A stretch of DNA of 64,000 bases, taken from Dermatemys mawii. Its lineage: Eukaryota > Chordata > Testudines > Dermatemydidae. This document shows positions 24,746 to 53,952 of this stretch, one piece after another (within the stretch, counting starts at the first letter, position 1; each line of letters starts with the position of its first letter). Both the position numbers and the translations under genes were made by a program. Below the pieces are notes generated by a model. That model did no database searches and had not been told where the DNA came from. It saw only the letters and a program-made list of their open reading frames with translations. The DNA lies in contig ML677358.1 of NCBI GenBank assembly GCA_007922305.1, positions 17,719,327 to 17,783,326 of the forward strand. The letters run 5' to 3'.

Positions 24746-26826
24746 AATGTTAAAGCACACAGGCAGACAGAGATTGAAAACATTTGGTTCTAGTGCTTTG
24801 AAAGTGATTTGATATTGTGGTGTCTCAGGAGGCCAAGTAAACTCATTATTTGCTGTCCAAACTCTTCAGAAGATTATTGATCTGTATGATCCATAAAATC
24901 CTCTACTTTCCCCTCTACAGTAAAAATAATTGTAACAGAGTGATCCTCAAACCCACTTAGAAAGGAGCAGTTTGCAGATGGTTTCTATATGCATGCTGGA
25001 TCTGTGTTGTCTTCCTGAGTATACCAATAAATCAGCATGATGGAAAATTAAGATTCCATTTGGAAGAAAGGTTTGCTAGAGGCTGTAATGATTTTCTGTC
25101 TTGCCCTAATTCCAGGAGCTTTCCCAATGCTACTGAGATCATTATAAACATCTCTGGTAAAAGAATGTTCAGGGCCCTTAATGGTTACTGTGACCCTTAC
25201 AGTGCAGTTACAGGGGGAGATGTCTGTATCGAACTGTGAACTCCATTTTGTTTTGTGACTTCCATTTTTGTGCCCAGTCTCCCATTTCATGTGCTAGCTG
25301 CCATTTTGTGTTCTGGGTTGGAAAACCAGTCTGTGCCTTGAGAAGGCACTATTCCAGACACAACCCTGCCAGGCAGAGGGGTGGAGCAGCTTGGAGGGGC
25401 TATCAAAGAGGCAGCCGTGGAGGGCTATCAGCTTTGTGTAAGCTGGGTCTGAATGAATTCGCCCCCTGCCATCTAGTGATGAGCTGGGGGTGAAAGACTT
25501 CAGGACCAGACCATATTCACATGAACACACCTACTCTGCGTAGGTGTTCAGCAGACAGAGCTGCGTGGCCAAAGCTTAAGCCTTAGATCTGCTGTGGGGC
25601 AGGATGAGCCAGGAGGCTCCTCAGCCACTGCTGAAAGTGCTGAGAGCTGGGGTAAGTGGTGGGACCTTGAGATGTGGGCCCACAGAAGTTGCAGTAGAGA
25701 GGCAGAGGGCAGCGCAGAAAGCACCAGTGCAGCAGCGTGAATGATGGCGCAGAAGTGGGCAGCAACGGCGAGTTGCAGCAGTAATAGCAGCCGCAGCAGC
25801 ACTTGATGTCTTCCCTGCCCCAGGGTGGGAGGTGAACTCACACAGACGTACCTCAGAGCTCCCTGCTGTGAGTGGGGTGCGATGGAGGGACAGGGCAGTG
25901 AGGTGTGAAAGGAACATCGGTTTGTCAGACTTTCACACCACAAGGCGAGGAGCTGAGGCGAAGGACGCTGCCCAGCGTACGCTGGTTTGCTTATGTTTGT
26001 GAATGGAGAGGTCGGGGAGTTTCCAAAACCTATGCTCAGTTCCCTTTCCCTTGTAATAAAACTTCTCATTTGTTTTACGCAGACGTGGGGAAGTATCACT
26101 TCTCAGAGGCGCCCGGCGGTGGTGGTAAACAGTCCCAGAGTACTGAGGGGGAGGTGGCTCAAGCCAGTTCCATTTTGTAGGGATAAGACAAACCTTGAGT
26201 CCAGCTAGTGAATCCAACCCTTGTTTCTGTCGACTTCACCTGGCAGAAGGGTTACCCGTGAATAACCCTCTGTGACGGGCCCACCTCAGGTATAAAGGTT
26301 TTTCTTCATCTGGGACACACATGGGTGGGGGTTGAAATGTCCCATCTGGGCACAGGGCAAACGAGGTACAGACTGTATTTAAGGGGGGATGCTCTCTGAG
26401 GAGGGTGGTCACCCACTGCCACAAGACTGGGCTACTGAGCGAGAGGAGGCAAGAGAAATTTTGCCTAGCTTGAAATGCTCACCAGACCTCAGGCTCACCG
26501 AAGGGATGAAGGCAGAGTAAGAGGCTTCACAAGTCAGGACAGTTTGTTAGTTTGCCAAGATCTAGGATGCTCCAGAACTTTCCTGAGCATAAAAGTGCCT
26601 GTGGTTCAGACATTTGCTAAGCCCATGCTCCTTGCTTGCCTTCCCCATTGACACGGGAGGGGTTAACTCTGCCTGGAGATTCTCTCGGAGCTTGCAGAAA
26701 GGTGGAACACTCCTGCAGCTGGGGACTCCAGAGGGCTGAGTCCTTGGGTCTGGCTTTGAGGTGGCCAGGTGGCAGAGCTCTGCATCCCAAGGAGAGATGG
26801 GCTGCACCGGGGAGAGTGCCTTGAAG

Positions 26827-27104
26827 TACATCTACACTGCAATTAAACCGCCAGGGTTAGCCTAGGTTGGTTAGCATGGGCTCACGGGGCTTTGACCATG
26901 GGGCTATTTAATTGAGACATAGATGTTCTGGCTCAAGTTGGAGCCTGGGAACCCCTGTGGGGGAGGAAGGTCCCAGAGCCGGGGCTCCAGCCCTATCTGG
27001 AACGTCTACACCTTGACGAAACAGGCCATAGCCCAAACCCCACGAGCCTGAGTCAGCTGCCACAGGCCAGTCACCAGTGTTTAATTGCAGCATAGACAGA
27101 CCCT
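26827..27104. mobile_element. Palindromic MITE (foldback)
   Basis: The terminal arms TCTACACTGCAATTAAAC (26831-26848) and TTTAATTGCAGCATAGACA (27080-27098) are inverted. An inner arm pair (about 26925-26975 against 26960-27010) carries the phrases GGAGCCTGGGAACC and GGTCCCAGAGCCGGGGCTCC. Nearly the whole element can fold on itself. No transposase frame is present. Confidence 0.75.
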
Positions 27105-29202
27105 TGGAGACCCAGAGCTAGGGACAGTGACCTACCTCTGGCCAGGCCCAGATGGCTTAGGAGCAAAGGGGACCCGCCCTGACTGAGGTCCTTCCAGAGA
27201 GCCATTGAGCCAGGTTGTGACAGTTACCACTTCTTCTAGGAAATATGACAATAGCTGCTAGCCAGGGGTGGTTTCATGTGTCTTGCCAGCTCCTTAAGCT
27301 TTTCACAAATCAGGAGGAGATAGAGAGAGAACAGAGGCTTGCAGGGGACAACTTTTTCTTCTGCGTTTGTGTAGCAGCTAGTACAATGCGGGCCTGATCC
27401 AGGACTGGGACTCCTAGGTACTATCACAATAAATAAGACAGATCTTATGTGCCCTCAAATGGCAGCTGACTTGCGGGAAGAGCAGAGGACAGCTGGTGTT
27501 GAGTAAGTTCTGCAGATCCTTGGTCTGAAGAAAGAAAGATAAAGTATGTGGCACAGCTTCAGTAGTATCAGGATCTCCCTCCCCTCAGTCTACTTTTCAG
27601 TGTGGTGAACAAACTGTGTTAGAAGAACACCTCAGCTTCACAGGGGCTGACAGCCAACTGTTTCAAAGCACTCATCATTTAACTAGCTAGTATAGGACCC
27701 CTCCCTACCTCCCTTAACTGATGCAAGCAGTCACATGACATCAATGGGGCAAGTAGCCCTTGTCAGAGTAGCAGCAATATAGGGTCACAGATGGGCCTCA
27801 AGACACCCCAGTGGAGCAGAGGAGTGTTACCTTTTACAGATTGGTAAACTGAGTCACAGGGTGGTTAAATGACTTTCTCTGCTTCATCCAATGAATGATT
27901 CTCACAGGTCAGAGCAGAAACCAGGAAGATGCATGTTCTGACCTCACATCAATCAGTGTTACAGATGGAACAGAAACCAGGACTCCTGCTTTCCAGATCC
28001 CCATTCTAACCTCTGGCACCGCCCCCCTCCAGGACACAGTCATCCACATCCAACACCACAGAAATTTTGTCTGTATCAGAGTCTGTAATGATACAGTTAC
28101 AGAAAACTGTGTTAGACTTAGAGTACCAAGGGCCTTTGTCCTCTCGGTACATATATTGAGCTACAGGTAATGCAAATAGAAAAGACACTTCTGTAGTGGT
28201 TGGGTAAATGCCTGCATATCTTTGAAAACTTCCTACAATGCAACAAACCTTCTTCCAAAGTTTTCACATCTACTCTTCACTCAGAAGATTAAGCCAAAAA
28301 TGTCGTAATCATTGTAGAGTTCTATCAGGAGGTGTGAGAGATTTTTGGTAGCACCCAAGAATTATAGAAAACCCCACCACATTTAATAATTACACATTAT
28401 AGGACAGTATTTTCATCACTGGATTTTGGAAAGATGAGCTTTGACCTCAATTTACAGTTATCAGAAACCCCTTCTATAAAAATATAACCTTACACTGTCC
28501 AGTTGTGCGTTGTTTAATGTTCAGACATGTTCACATGGAGAGGCCCCACATATTTTAGACTTAACAGGGCTCTTGTGGTTGCGCTGCTGCCTCTGGAAAA
28601 AGAATTAGTCACATCCCGTCTAGCACTTCTGAAACCTCTTCCTGTATCTCCTTCTTCAGCAGAGTCTTACTGAAGTTGAGGGGAGTTTTGCCTGATTCAC
28701 ACCTGCCAGCTCAGCTGTAGATATTTATTAACTTCATTGCTAGTCACATTTTGGAAATGGAACTCCTAGGTGTGCTTCCCAGTTCTGCTGTCTATCTAAT
28801 GCTGACCTTGTGATTAAAGCAGCAGAGTGGGACCCAGGAAATCTGATTCTGTTCCCAGCTCTACCATGGATTTCCCATGGGATGCAGGCAAATTTAAAAG
28901 TGTTCCTGCACAGTGACCATAAATGAGCACACAAATTAAGGATGATTGCACACAAATGGTTAGTTAGATTAAGAACAAGGACCTCCACCTCCCCACCTGT
29001 AAAATAGGAACACAGTGATACTTGCCAATGTGATAGGGTAGCTCTGAAGATAATATGAATTAATTAGTGTTTGTAAAGCATTTTAATGTCCTTGGATCAA
29101 AGACATTATATAAGGACAAAGAATTCTTCATCTTCATTCATCATGAATTAGGAGTCATTCAAAGAAGGAAATAGAAAGAATGATTGTTAAAGTAATAACC
29201 TC

Positions 29203-29400
29203 CTCAGAGACTAGAGCCCCATCCTCTGGATGTCCCTAAACCTCTGACTGCCAGAAGTTGGGATTGGACAGCAGGGGATGGATCACTCAATAATTGCCCT
29301 GTTCAGTTCAGCTGGCACCAGTTGTCATTGGAAGACAGGATACTGGACTAGATAGATCATTAGCCATGCTGGGTCAGACCATTCTTATGTTTTAATAGTT
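29203..29400 (+). mobile_element. CR1 LINE 3' end
   Basis: Carries CTCTGGATGTCCCTAAACCT, CTGACTGCCAGAAG and the terminal CTGGGTCAGACCATTCTTAT then GTTTT. Confidence 0.8.
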
Positions 29401-30089
29401 TGGCTTTGCATCCAACTAAAAGAACCTCAATGATATTTCAGGGGAACTCTTTTGGGGGAAAAGGAAAGTCTGCCTAAGGAATCACTGTTAAGAGACTGAC
29501 TCTGGCAAAGTATTACCAAAAATGGCAGTCCCAGCCAGAGAAGGGAACACAGCTCTGCTGCTGTCAAACCTCAGCATCTGAGATGCTTGCCTTGACTGGG
29601 GGAGCCTTCACATTCTTGACAGACTTGAACAGAATATTAAATCCTTCCGTATTAAAACATTTTGTCACCCAATATTTTTGACATCATCAAAGGGAGGAGA
29701 TTGAGCTTCAGTAAAAGCAACTGATAATTTAACAGCTGACTTCACTATTTCAGGTGGTGACAGTTCAGAGGGCTTCAGCTAGTCCCAATTATGGATTTAG
29801 CCTCTGTTTTTCCCCTTCCATTCAGAACAGCAGGAAATATTTGCAGAGCCCAGAGCAGCTGTCCTTTCCAAAACAGGGAGACACACCATAGATTGATAGT
29901 ATACTGGATGTGGGCTTGGTCCTAGTCTGTTTTTAATGGGACTAACAAAAAATAATCAAATCACCATTTGTGCTTTTTAAAAGAGGGATCAGCAACATTA
30001 AAACAAAGTATGATTAATTACAGCGGAGCTTTTTCCACTTAACTGAATGACCTTGGCTGTGGTGAAATTCATGGGTCAAAAACTGTACT

Positions 30090-30370
30090 GATTTAACTAT
30101 ACTTGTCTAGTTTAAAACAGTGCAATTCCCCCCATGCAGAAACAATTATTCTTGTACAAATATGCTTATCCTAATATAACTTATTTCCATAAGAGGAATA
30201 GCTATACTGAGAAAAGGCACCTTCATATTGCTCTGACTGCATCTGCAGGAATTGTACAGTTATAATTATACTGGGTGTGTGTGTGGGGAGGGGGGGAAAT
30301 CACACCTGTGACCTAAGTTGTTATATTGTACCACAGCTGTAAATAGACCAGGTCTTGACTCATCCGGTAG
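30090..30370. mobile_element. MITE remnant
   Basis: Edges ACTTGTCTAGTTTAAAACAG and GTAAATAGACCAGGTCTTGA resemble terminal inversions of the family at 52005-52250. It is decayed, with no target duplication found. Confidence 0.4.
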
Positions 30371-30719
30371 CGTATGGTGAAGTGGGCATTTCCCCTGTGA
30401 TTTCCTCTATGTGTAGATGTCTATAATGCAAACTAACAAATCACCTTTTTAAATGACAGAGAAAACTTGGCCTATAGTGAGCATACTGATTACAGAATTC
30501 TCCTGAAAATTAAAAGAGAATTGGGTGATCATAATGCTGAGTAACACTGAAAAACTTAGACCACATGCTGACCTCTCTGGTTTAGCTAGAGAACCTTCTG
30601 AAGGAGCAGAGAGCTCTTGGGATTATGACACAATAAGGGACTGAAACATGAGGAATCCAAATGACCAACATACACCAAGGGGAAAAATCTCCTTGCGAAA
30701 GTCCACTACCACAACACAA

Positions 30720-31020
30720 TAGTTCATACTCACCTTCAGCATCTGCTGCTAGTCCTAGAGCTCTTCAGCTGCCCCAGTCTGCTCTTCACCAAACAGCCAC
30801 TCCCAGCTCTTACTAGCTGGAGCTCAGCCTTCTTCCACACTCTCACATTCTAGCCCAGACAGATCCACAAATAACACCTCTTCCCCCTACTGCTGTCTTC
30901 CCCTTTATAAGGTCTGGGTGCCTTCTCTTATCCCCAATGGCAACAGATAATCAGTCACAGGTGTACTGGACCTCTCCTCCTCCCACACCTGCTCCCTCTT
31001 AAAGGGGCCAGCAATTGTGT
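30720..31020 (-). mobile_element. LTR fragment related to the solo LTR at 13022
   Basis: It shares the CTCTTAAAGGGGCCAG phrase and C/T-rich make-up with the right end of 13022-13888. Ends are incomplete. Confidence 0.4.
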
Positions 31021-31959
31021 AGGCTCAGACCCTGAGTGTCTCTTGGCATGTGCTGAGCACTTGCAATTTCCACTGAGGTTCATGGGCATACATGCCAGAT
31101 CAGGGCCCCAGTCAGAATGATGGCCAAAGGAGAGCACACGGGGCAGTTCCCCCCAGAAAGGCAAAGGACATCTTTGTTAGTTACCTCAACCTCCTAATAG
31201 AACACACAACATTCAGACTATTAATGGAAAGCAGCAGCTCTGGCTTCCTGTACCTTGTAATGGACCAGTCCAGCGTCTCCTTTTACCATCCCCAGAAGCT
31301 ATAAAAGAGAAAGTGGGGGAAAGGGAGGTCAGATTCAGGGAGTAATCCTGCTAACAGCTGCTTTACACTTCGGAAACATGCTTGTGCAGGAACTAGCACA
31401 TTTGCCCACATGCATTCTCCAGAGCCATATCAGCTTTCAGTCAGAAGCCACTTTAGGAGTTAACAGGCATTTTCAGCTATTTATAAGACTTTTCTTTTAA
31501 GGGCCAGTTCACACTACCTGATTACAACATGGTCACAATGTGTAGTGTAAACGGAACTACTGTGTAAAGCCTTAGACACCTTAAAACCTGGGATATATTA
31601 TCTATGGAAAATTCAGACACTTATCTATGCTATTTATATTGATACACAGCTGCCTTTTTAGGTAGTTGGAAAATAGCCATAGTATATAGATAACCCTTTC
31701 TAGCTTCTCTTATAACTATTGTTTCCTCTCAGAAAAGTAGTTTTACTACCTTTACATACTGCGTAAGTATTGACTCTTTGGACACCCAGTGAAACGTTAT
31801 TGCTTTGATATAGAGTTAAACATTTTCACAGAAAATTTACACTTACTGCAGTAGAAATGATTAATTCCAGGGCAATTCACATGCTGAGGACTGGAACTGG
31901 TCCACTGATGCCCAGGGATGGGCAAGGCAGAAAGAGGGAGGGAGGGACAGCAGAGGGGA

Positions 31960-32132
31960 GACACATAGCTCAGTGGTTTGAGCATTGGCCTGCTAAACCC
32001 AGGGTTGTAAGCTCAACCCTTGAGGGAGCCATTTAGGGATAAGGGGCAAAAATGGGATTAGCCCTGCTTTGAGCAGGGGGTTGGACTAGATGATCTTCTG
32101 AGGTCCCTTCCAACCCTGAGATTCTATGATCT
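31960..32132 (+). mobile_element. tRNA-derived turtle SINE (Cry I type)
   Basis: The head has an A-box-like ATAGCTCAGTGGTTTGAGCA and a B-box-like CAGGGTTGTAAGCTCAACCC. A body follows, then the tail GGACTAGATGATCTTCTGAG, GTCCCTTCCAACCCTGAG and ATTCTATGATCT, which copies a CR1 3' end. This is the organisation of tRNA-Lys-derived SINEs mobilised by CR1 and reported from cryptodiran turtles. It is the main evidence for the host group. Confidence 0.88.
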
Positions 32133-33670
32133 CGTGATGCTTCTTCTTCCCAGCCATGAAGCAGGTTGGGATCCTTTCACTACATTGGAGAGCACAAGGA
32201 GAGACAGAGATGCCCAGCCCAGGCCAAAGAGGCATAATGGGCTGGCTAGGAGAAGCAGCCAGCTCCCCAGAAGACATGCTGCAGAATAACAGCAAAGCAT
32301 GTCTTGCCACATGTCCTGTAAGCTGGCCTGTTACAGGCTTTCTGGACCAGACTGTGCAGTTGCCAGCCTGGGTAGGATCTGGGAGTGTTGAGAAAACCTG
32401 TTCAATATGCTAGAACACACTATCCCTGGAGACTCCCATTTTAACTCTTCAAAAGTCCAGCTGTAATCACTGGCAAATTTCCCCCTTGATTTCAAATGGA
32501 ACAGGATTGGGCCCTCAATTTGCAACAGGTCTGATTTTCCTAGCTGCTAAACGAGGAACATGGTTAGAATATCTGAGTTCTGATCATACAAGGGTCTGAG
32601 TGCAACAGGCCAGGCCCTTATCAGGTCCTCTTCGTATACACCATAAAGTTTGTCATCACAACATACAGCACTAACAACATGCAGTTTATGGGACTTTATT
32701 TAAATAGAATAGAACTAGAACAATAGGATTTCCCAGTGGAAGAAATGGGAAGAAAAGAAAAAGAAAGAAAATTGTTTAGTGACATGAGTTATGAGTTTTG
32801 GCAATAAAATTCTGTATCTCATCTACTCTTATAATTTAGTGGAGACATTTTCCCGCTAAGAAATTTAAAAGATGTATTGTATAGATATTAGTGTTAACTA
32901 TACTCAGGGATCAAATCATAGTCCACCAGTATAAGTTATTTCACAGGGCTAGACTCCATCCCCCTGATTGCCACTGAATAGCACCTTACTCTCCAAATGG
33001 TCCCCATTTAAATCAATGGGACTCTTGCACAATAAGATACTATTTAATGTGAGTATGGGTGGTAGAATTTTCAATGTATCACACAACAATTTGCAGCACA
33101 AATATAGATTATATAGAAAAACAAATTAAATTATATTGTTAAGTAAATATACCATGGTAGCCAGAGGGCAAACCTGAAAGCATGAGGGAATTACTCCTGA
33201 CCCCAATCCTTAGCCCCCAGTGCATTTTATTGCATCAAGAATTACATTTTGTTCAAGACTCTGTGACATATAGACAGAATTATTTCACATACTACAATTC
33301 CTAAAGTAAAACTGCCAAAAAGAATGCAAGTCCTGGAACACAGAAAACCAAAGTCCTGATTCAGGCTAGCACTTAAGCACATTCTTAAGTCCATTCCTAT
33401 TCAGAAAAACACTTAAGCATAGGCCTAAAGCTAAGCACATGCTTAAATGCTTTCCTGAATAGGAATGGCTTCATGATTCCAGGCCCAAATGCAGGTCTAA
33501 TGTGAGCAGGTGAAAACCCAGAGATTTCAGTGACAGCCCCAGGTCTGTATCTGGCCTCACAAAATGCTAATGGATGATCAGAGTTCTTAAAACAATCTGC
33601 ACTTATTGCCGAGGTGCTTCGGGTTGCTCCTTGAACACACTGACTAAAAAGATATTATAGGACTGAAATG

Positions 33671-33676
33671 TTTATT
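33671..33676 (-). terminator. SOX30 polyadenylation signal (AATAAA)
   Basis: TTTATT on the plus strand reads AATAAA on the minus strand, 48 bp after the SOX30 stop. This implies a very short 3'UTR of about 70 nt. A more distal site is possible. Confidence 0.5.
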
Positions 33677-33723
33677 TAATATTTTAAAAGACTCCTGTGT
33701 ATTGTTATCATTTGGTTTAAAAA

Positions 33724-44661
<10,938 letters not shown>

Positions 44662-44870
44662 GGCGCAGGCGGGCCCCGGCGGGAGGGGGATTGTCGGGGA
44701 TTGTGAGCTCAGCCGCCTCCCTCTGTCGCCGGCCGTTTGTCTCCTGCGGTTGCTTCGCAAACGTTCTCAGCGCCCCCCCCCGCCCCGCGCCTCGCGCCCC
44801 GCCCGGGGCCGCCGCAAATGGCAACGGCGGGGGCGCCACGTGCCGCCCACGGGGGCCGCGCGTCCCGGCG

Positions 44871-44884
44871 GTTGCCATGGAGAC
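44871..44884. promoter_or_regulatory. RFX X-box-like site
   Basis: GTTGCCATGGAGAC has a perfect left arm (GTTGCC), the usual AT spacer and a right arm (GGAGAC) with two departures from RGYAAC. It lies 210 bp upstream of the SOX30 ATG and 295 bp upstream of the first THG1L ATG. Confidence 0.5.
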
Positions 44885-44933
44885 GCGCAACAATGGCGGC
44901 TCCCCCCGGCTCTGGAATACACGCGGGGCCGGG

Positions 44934-44943
44934 GCGCACGCGC
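44934..44943. promoter_or_regulatory. NRF1-like site
   Basis: GCGCACGCGC matches the core of the NRF1 consensus. NRF1 commonly drives genes for mitochondrial and housekeeping proteins, fitting THG1L. Confidence 0.5.
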
Positions 44944-45165
44944 TGCGGGGGCATGGGGGTCGCGCTCACGCATCCCCTGGCTCTGCGGGCCATGGCCAGT
45001 CCCCCCCGCCCCCGCAGAACCCTGGGCCAGAGGCAAAGGCCTGAAGCTCCCCGTCTTCTCCGGCTGGCGGCATCCCACCATAGAGATGGCCTATCCGGTG
45101 GCTAGAAGAGATCGCTTCCGGGGTGTGTCTGCGTTGCGGGGAGGGGCCTGTTTCCGGTTCCGGGT

Positions 45166-51031
<5,866 letters not shown>

Positions 51032-51770
51032 CCTTCCCAGTTTGAGTTCTGGTGCAAATAACAGGAAACAACTTATCTGCATGAGCTTCTGGGAAGTGAG
51101 GACTGTGGGGTGAGGCTCAGATAATTTAACTTTGTAATTCAGCATCCACATTTTGAACGATATTGTGTTAGAAACAGTGTCCTAGCCTGTCATGCTGATA
51201 TGTCTGCCTGCAGAAGCTAAAATCATGTTACTTTCAAAGGGCAAGAACTTTTATATAAAATTACAAAATTAACCCTTGTAAATACATATTTGCATTGACT
51301 TATAACAACATCATACATTTATGTAGCATCTTTCACATTAAAGTCACAGGATGTTTATAGAGTTATTGACCTAAAACAATCTATGCTTTGGAACAGTTAA
51401 AAGCAGCAGAAAGATTATTCCTTTAGCTTTGTTTTAAACTCTGAAACAAACTAAAGACTTGGTATAGTGCCTTGAATCAAGTTCCAAAATCAGGGAGCTT
51501 AGTTACAAAAATTCTCTAGCAGTCGACATCTCTGGCCCATATTGAGGATACACAAGGTAGTTACAGCAAATTGCTGGGCTAATTTTAAAGGGTTTTTCCT
51601 CATGTGTAAATTACTTTTGTATTTTTTTATAGATGCAGAAATGTAGTTCTCCCCCTTCCACTCCCATGTTTATTCTTCAGACTATATAGTCACTGTGGCT
51701 TTGCTAGTTATTAGTGAAGGTCTCAAATGGCCAAATGTTGTAATAAAGTTCTCAAACAGACTTCTGTCGT
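51032..51770 (+). other. THG1L: THG1L 3'UTR with AATAAA at 51742-51747
   Basis: The first canonical polyadenylation hexamer after the stop is AATAAA at 51742-51747, giving a 3'UTR of about 740 nt. Another AATAAA occurs at 52477-52482 and could be a distal site. Confidence 0.6.
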
Positions 51771-53952
51771 GGTAGGAGGTGTGTGTAGGTCATGCTCTCA
51801 TTTTTCTGCTCACTGGGAAACTCTGATTCCTGCTGGCTAGGATTATGGAAACTAGCAGAGAGAAGGTCTTATGTTACTCTTGTGTTTGATCCATGAAGTG
51901 GTATTGATGACAATTCCTAACATAAGAGGAGGCAGAGATTAGTCATGATGGGATGGATGGGGAGAAATTACCTTGGGTCGTGTGTACCTGAAGGAATTTG
52001 GGGGCCTTGCCCACACACAGCTTTTGTGCTGATTTAACTATTTTGGTTAGAGGACTACTTGTTACCAAAGTAGTTAAATCAGTTCAGTCCCTAGTTTAGA
52101 CCCAGTTATACCAGTATATTTAAGGTAGGTAAGCTATAAAAGTGCTTATACTGATATACAAGCATCCACACCAGGGACAGTACCATTTTAACTATACTGG
52201 TAAAAGAGACATGCTTTTACGCTGACACAGAACTCGTCTTTAGGTCTGGTTTAACTAGGCTGACAAGCACTTGGGACTGCTCATGCTTTGCAGGCTGGCC
52301 ATAGACAATGAAAGCAAAGAGCAGCTATGACTAAAGAAAGTTGATACTGGACTTCTCTCTCATTAATTAACATTCCAGCCACTTCTCTCCTCCTCTTTTC
52401 CCCAGGAAGGGAGCTGATTTTACAGCAATATGCATTTTTTTACTCGTATTTATTCACAACCTGTTTGAAAAGCTCTAATAAAAATGTACAGAGTCAAGGT
52501 GTTTTATTGCGGCCATTTCCCTCTCTGCCCCCACTCTTGTTAGTACGATAGGCTAGGCATAAAGAAAATAATACATTCAAGCCAGCTCAATAATAAGCAT
52601 TAAATATAAGATAGTATATATAATCTCATTTTCTTAATGTAGTATGAATACATGATCATCAAGAAGCTAAGAGGAAAAGACAGACTTGGGGGATTGTGAG
52701 GTGGGTAAGCATATCGTTCATTCCAAATTAATCATGACACCAAAGTTATTTAGAGTCTTCCTAGCTTCTGTGAGCCCTCTACACTTTTTTTGGTCAGAGA
52801 GAATCTCCACTGGACTCCAGAATGTCTCATGTCAGTATCCAGTAACTGGCTTCTGGAGGTTTCTCATCATATAATTAATTAACCTTGAACAAAATATAGT
52901 AACATTTGGATGTTTCACTCTGGAATAAAGTGGAAAGATAATGTTTTTGAGAACATGGTTCAAGCTGATAATGCTTATAAAGCCCCATGTGGGTAATATC
53001 TTCAGAGCACTTTACAAGCATTAACCATTCCTCAGAATAGTGTATAACAGGTAAATATTTCCCTTTCTAAGATGGGTGGAAACTGTAGGCCATTGCTAAT
53101 GGTCATATTTTCAAAACTTGCCCTTAATTTTGGGTCACAATTTTTTTGAGAGATGCTGAACAAATAACTAACTGAAGCAAATGGTGCTGAGCACCTCCAA
53201 AAATCAGGCTCTATCTAAAGTTTGCTATTCAAATCCAGAGGAAATTGAAACAATTGAAAATGGATATGCCCAAGACAAAAGAGGAGGTGGATGAGTGTTG
53301 GAACCAGTATGTACTAGTCGTCACTGTGTTCACACCGTGCCTCTATAGAGCGAGTAAAGTTTCACTGTGACCCACTTAAAAAATAGAAACTTCCTCTTGA
53401 AATTGTTCAGAGGCCTTTTCTCAGTTATGTTTTACTGCCATAAAATGAAGCATTTGAGTTTGACCTTTGGGAACTAGTTATGGAGTTTAATAGCAGGGGG
53501 TGCAGTCTCTGAACAGTGACTAGGATGAGCTCCGGGGACTGAAACTGTCACTTTCCTTTTGAGAAAACACTTCTGCAATACGTTCTCTAAAGAAAAAATA
53601 ATAATAAGCTTTTTGTATTGACTTTTACCTAGCTGCCTTTCAGTTGTGCAATGTAAGCGCTAACCTATATGAAAGAGTCAGTGCGTGACCTGTGTTAGAC
53701 TTAAAAATCCCAGGGGGAGGGACTTGGTGTTCAGGGAGAAGTACTGTAATATACAGAGGGGTTTTGGTATGAGAAATTAATTAAAGGTGCAGCAATTAGA
53801 GAAGCCATATTAAAACCAGAGCATCTTTATCTTAAGTGCTGGTGAGCTTGATTACCAGCCAGGAGGGCTGGGGCTTGGGGCTACTGGACTGATTTCCCTC
53901 TAAATGAGGAGATAAGCACTGAGCAAACCTCACTGTATTGAAACCATTAGGG
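51771..53952. other. THG1L-LSM11 intergenic sequence
   Basis: Contains a MITE remnant at 52005-52250. No gene was recognised in the rest. Confidence 0.65.
52005..52250. mobile_element. MITE remnant
   Basis: CTTTTGTGCTGATTTAACTA, GTAGTTAAATCAGTTCAGTC and CCATTTTAACTATACTGGTA are the repeated inverted phrases of a known turtle MITE type; 30090-30370 looks related. Ends are unclear. Confidence 0.5.

Larger units (their letters stand above)
20880..33660. other. ADAM19-SOX30 intergenic interval
   Basis: 12.8 kb with no recognisable gene on either strand. Repeats listed separately are CR1 (22133, 23277, 23955, 29203), a palindromic MITE (26827), an LTR-like fragment (30720), a MITE remnant (30090) and a SINE (31960). 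Unclassified: 25215-26200, with clustered CCATTTTGT phrases and an AATAAA near 26056, possibly an old LTR. The remainder shows nothing I can name. Confidence 0.6.
44662..45165. promoter_or_regulatory. Shared CpG-island promoter of SOX30 and THG1L
   Basis: About 500 bp separate the two start codons, in a CpG-dense block that extends into both first exons (about 44150-45450). No TATA box is seen on either strand. Recognisable motifs are an X-box-like GTTGCCATGGAGAC (44871-44884), an NRF1-like GCGCACGCGC (44934-44943), a YY1-like CAATGGCGGC (44891-44900) and a CACGTG E-box (44837-44842). The layout is that of a bidirectional promoter. Confidence 0.8.

Noticed and set aside
25215..26200. A complete LTR retroelement
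   Set aside because: Clustered CCATTTTGT phrases and an AATAAA are suggestive, but no paired ends, target duplication or internal genes could be shown.
31960..32040. A functional tRNA gene
   Set aside because: Box B is degenerate, no clean cloverleaf forms and a CR1-like tail follows: it is a SINE head.
20880..33660. NIPAL4, C5orf52 or another gene between ADAM19 and SOX30
   Set aside because: No recognisable protein motifs or splice-consistent open frames were found; weakly conserved short genes could be missed by eye.
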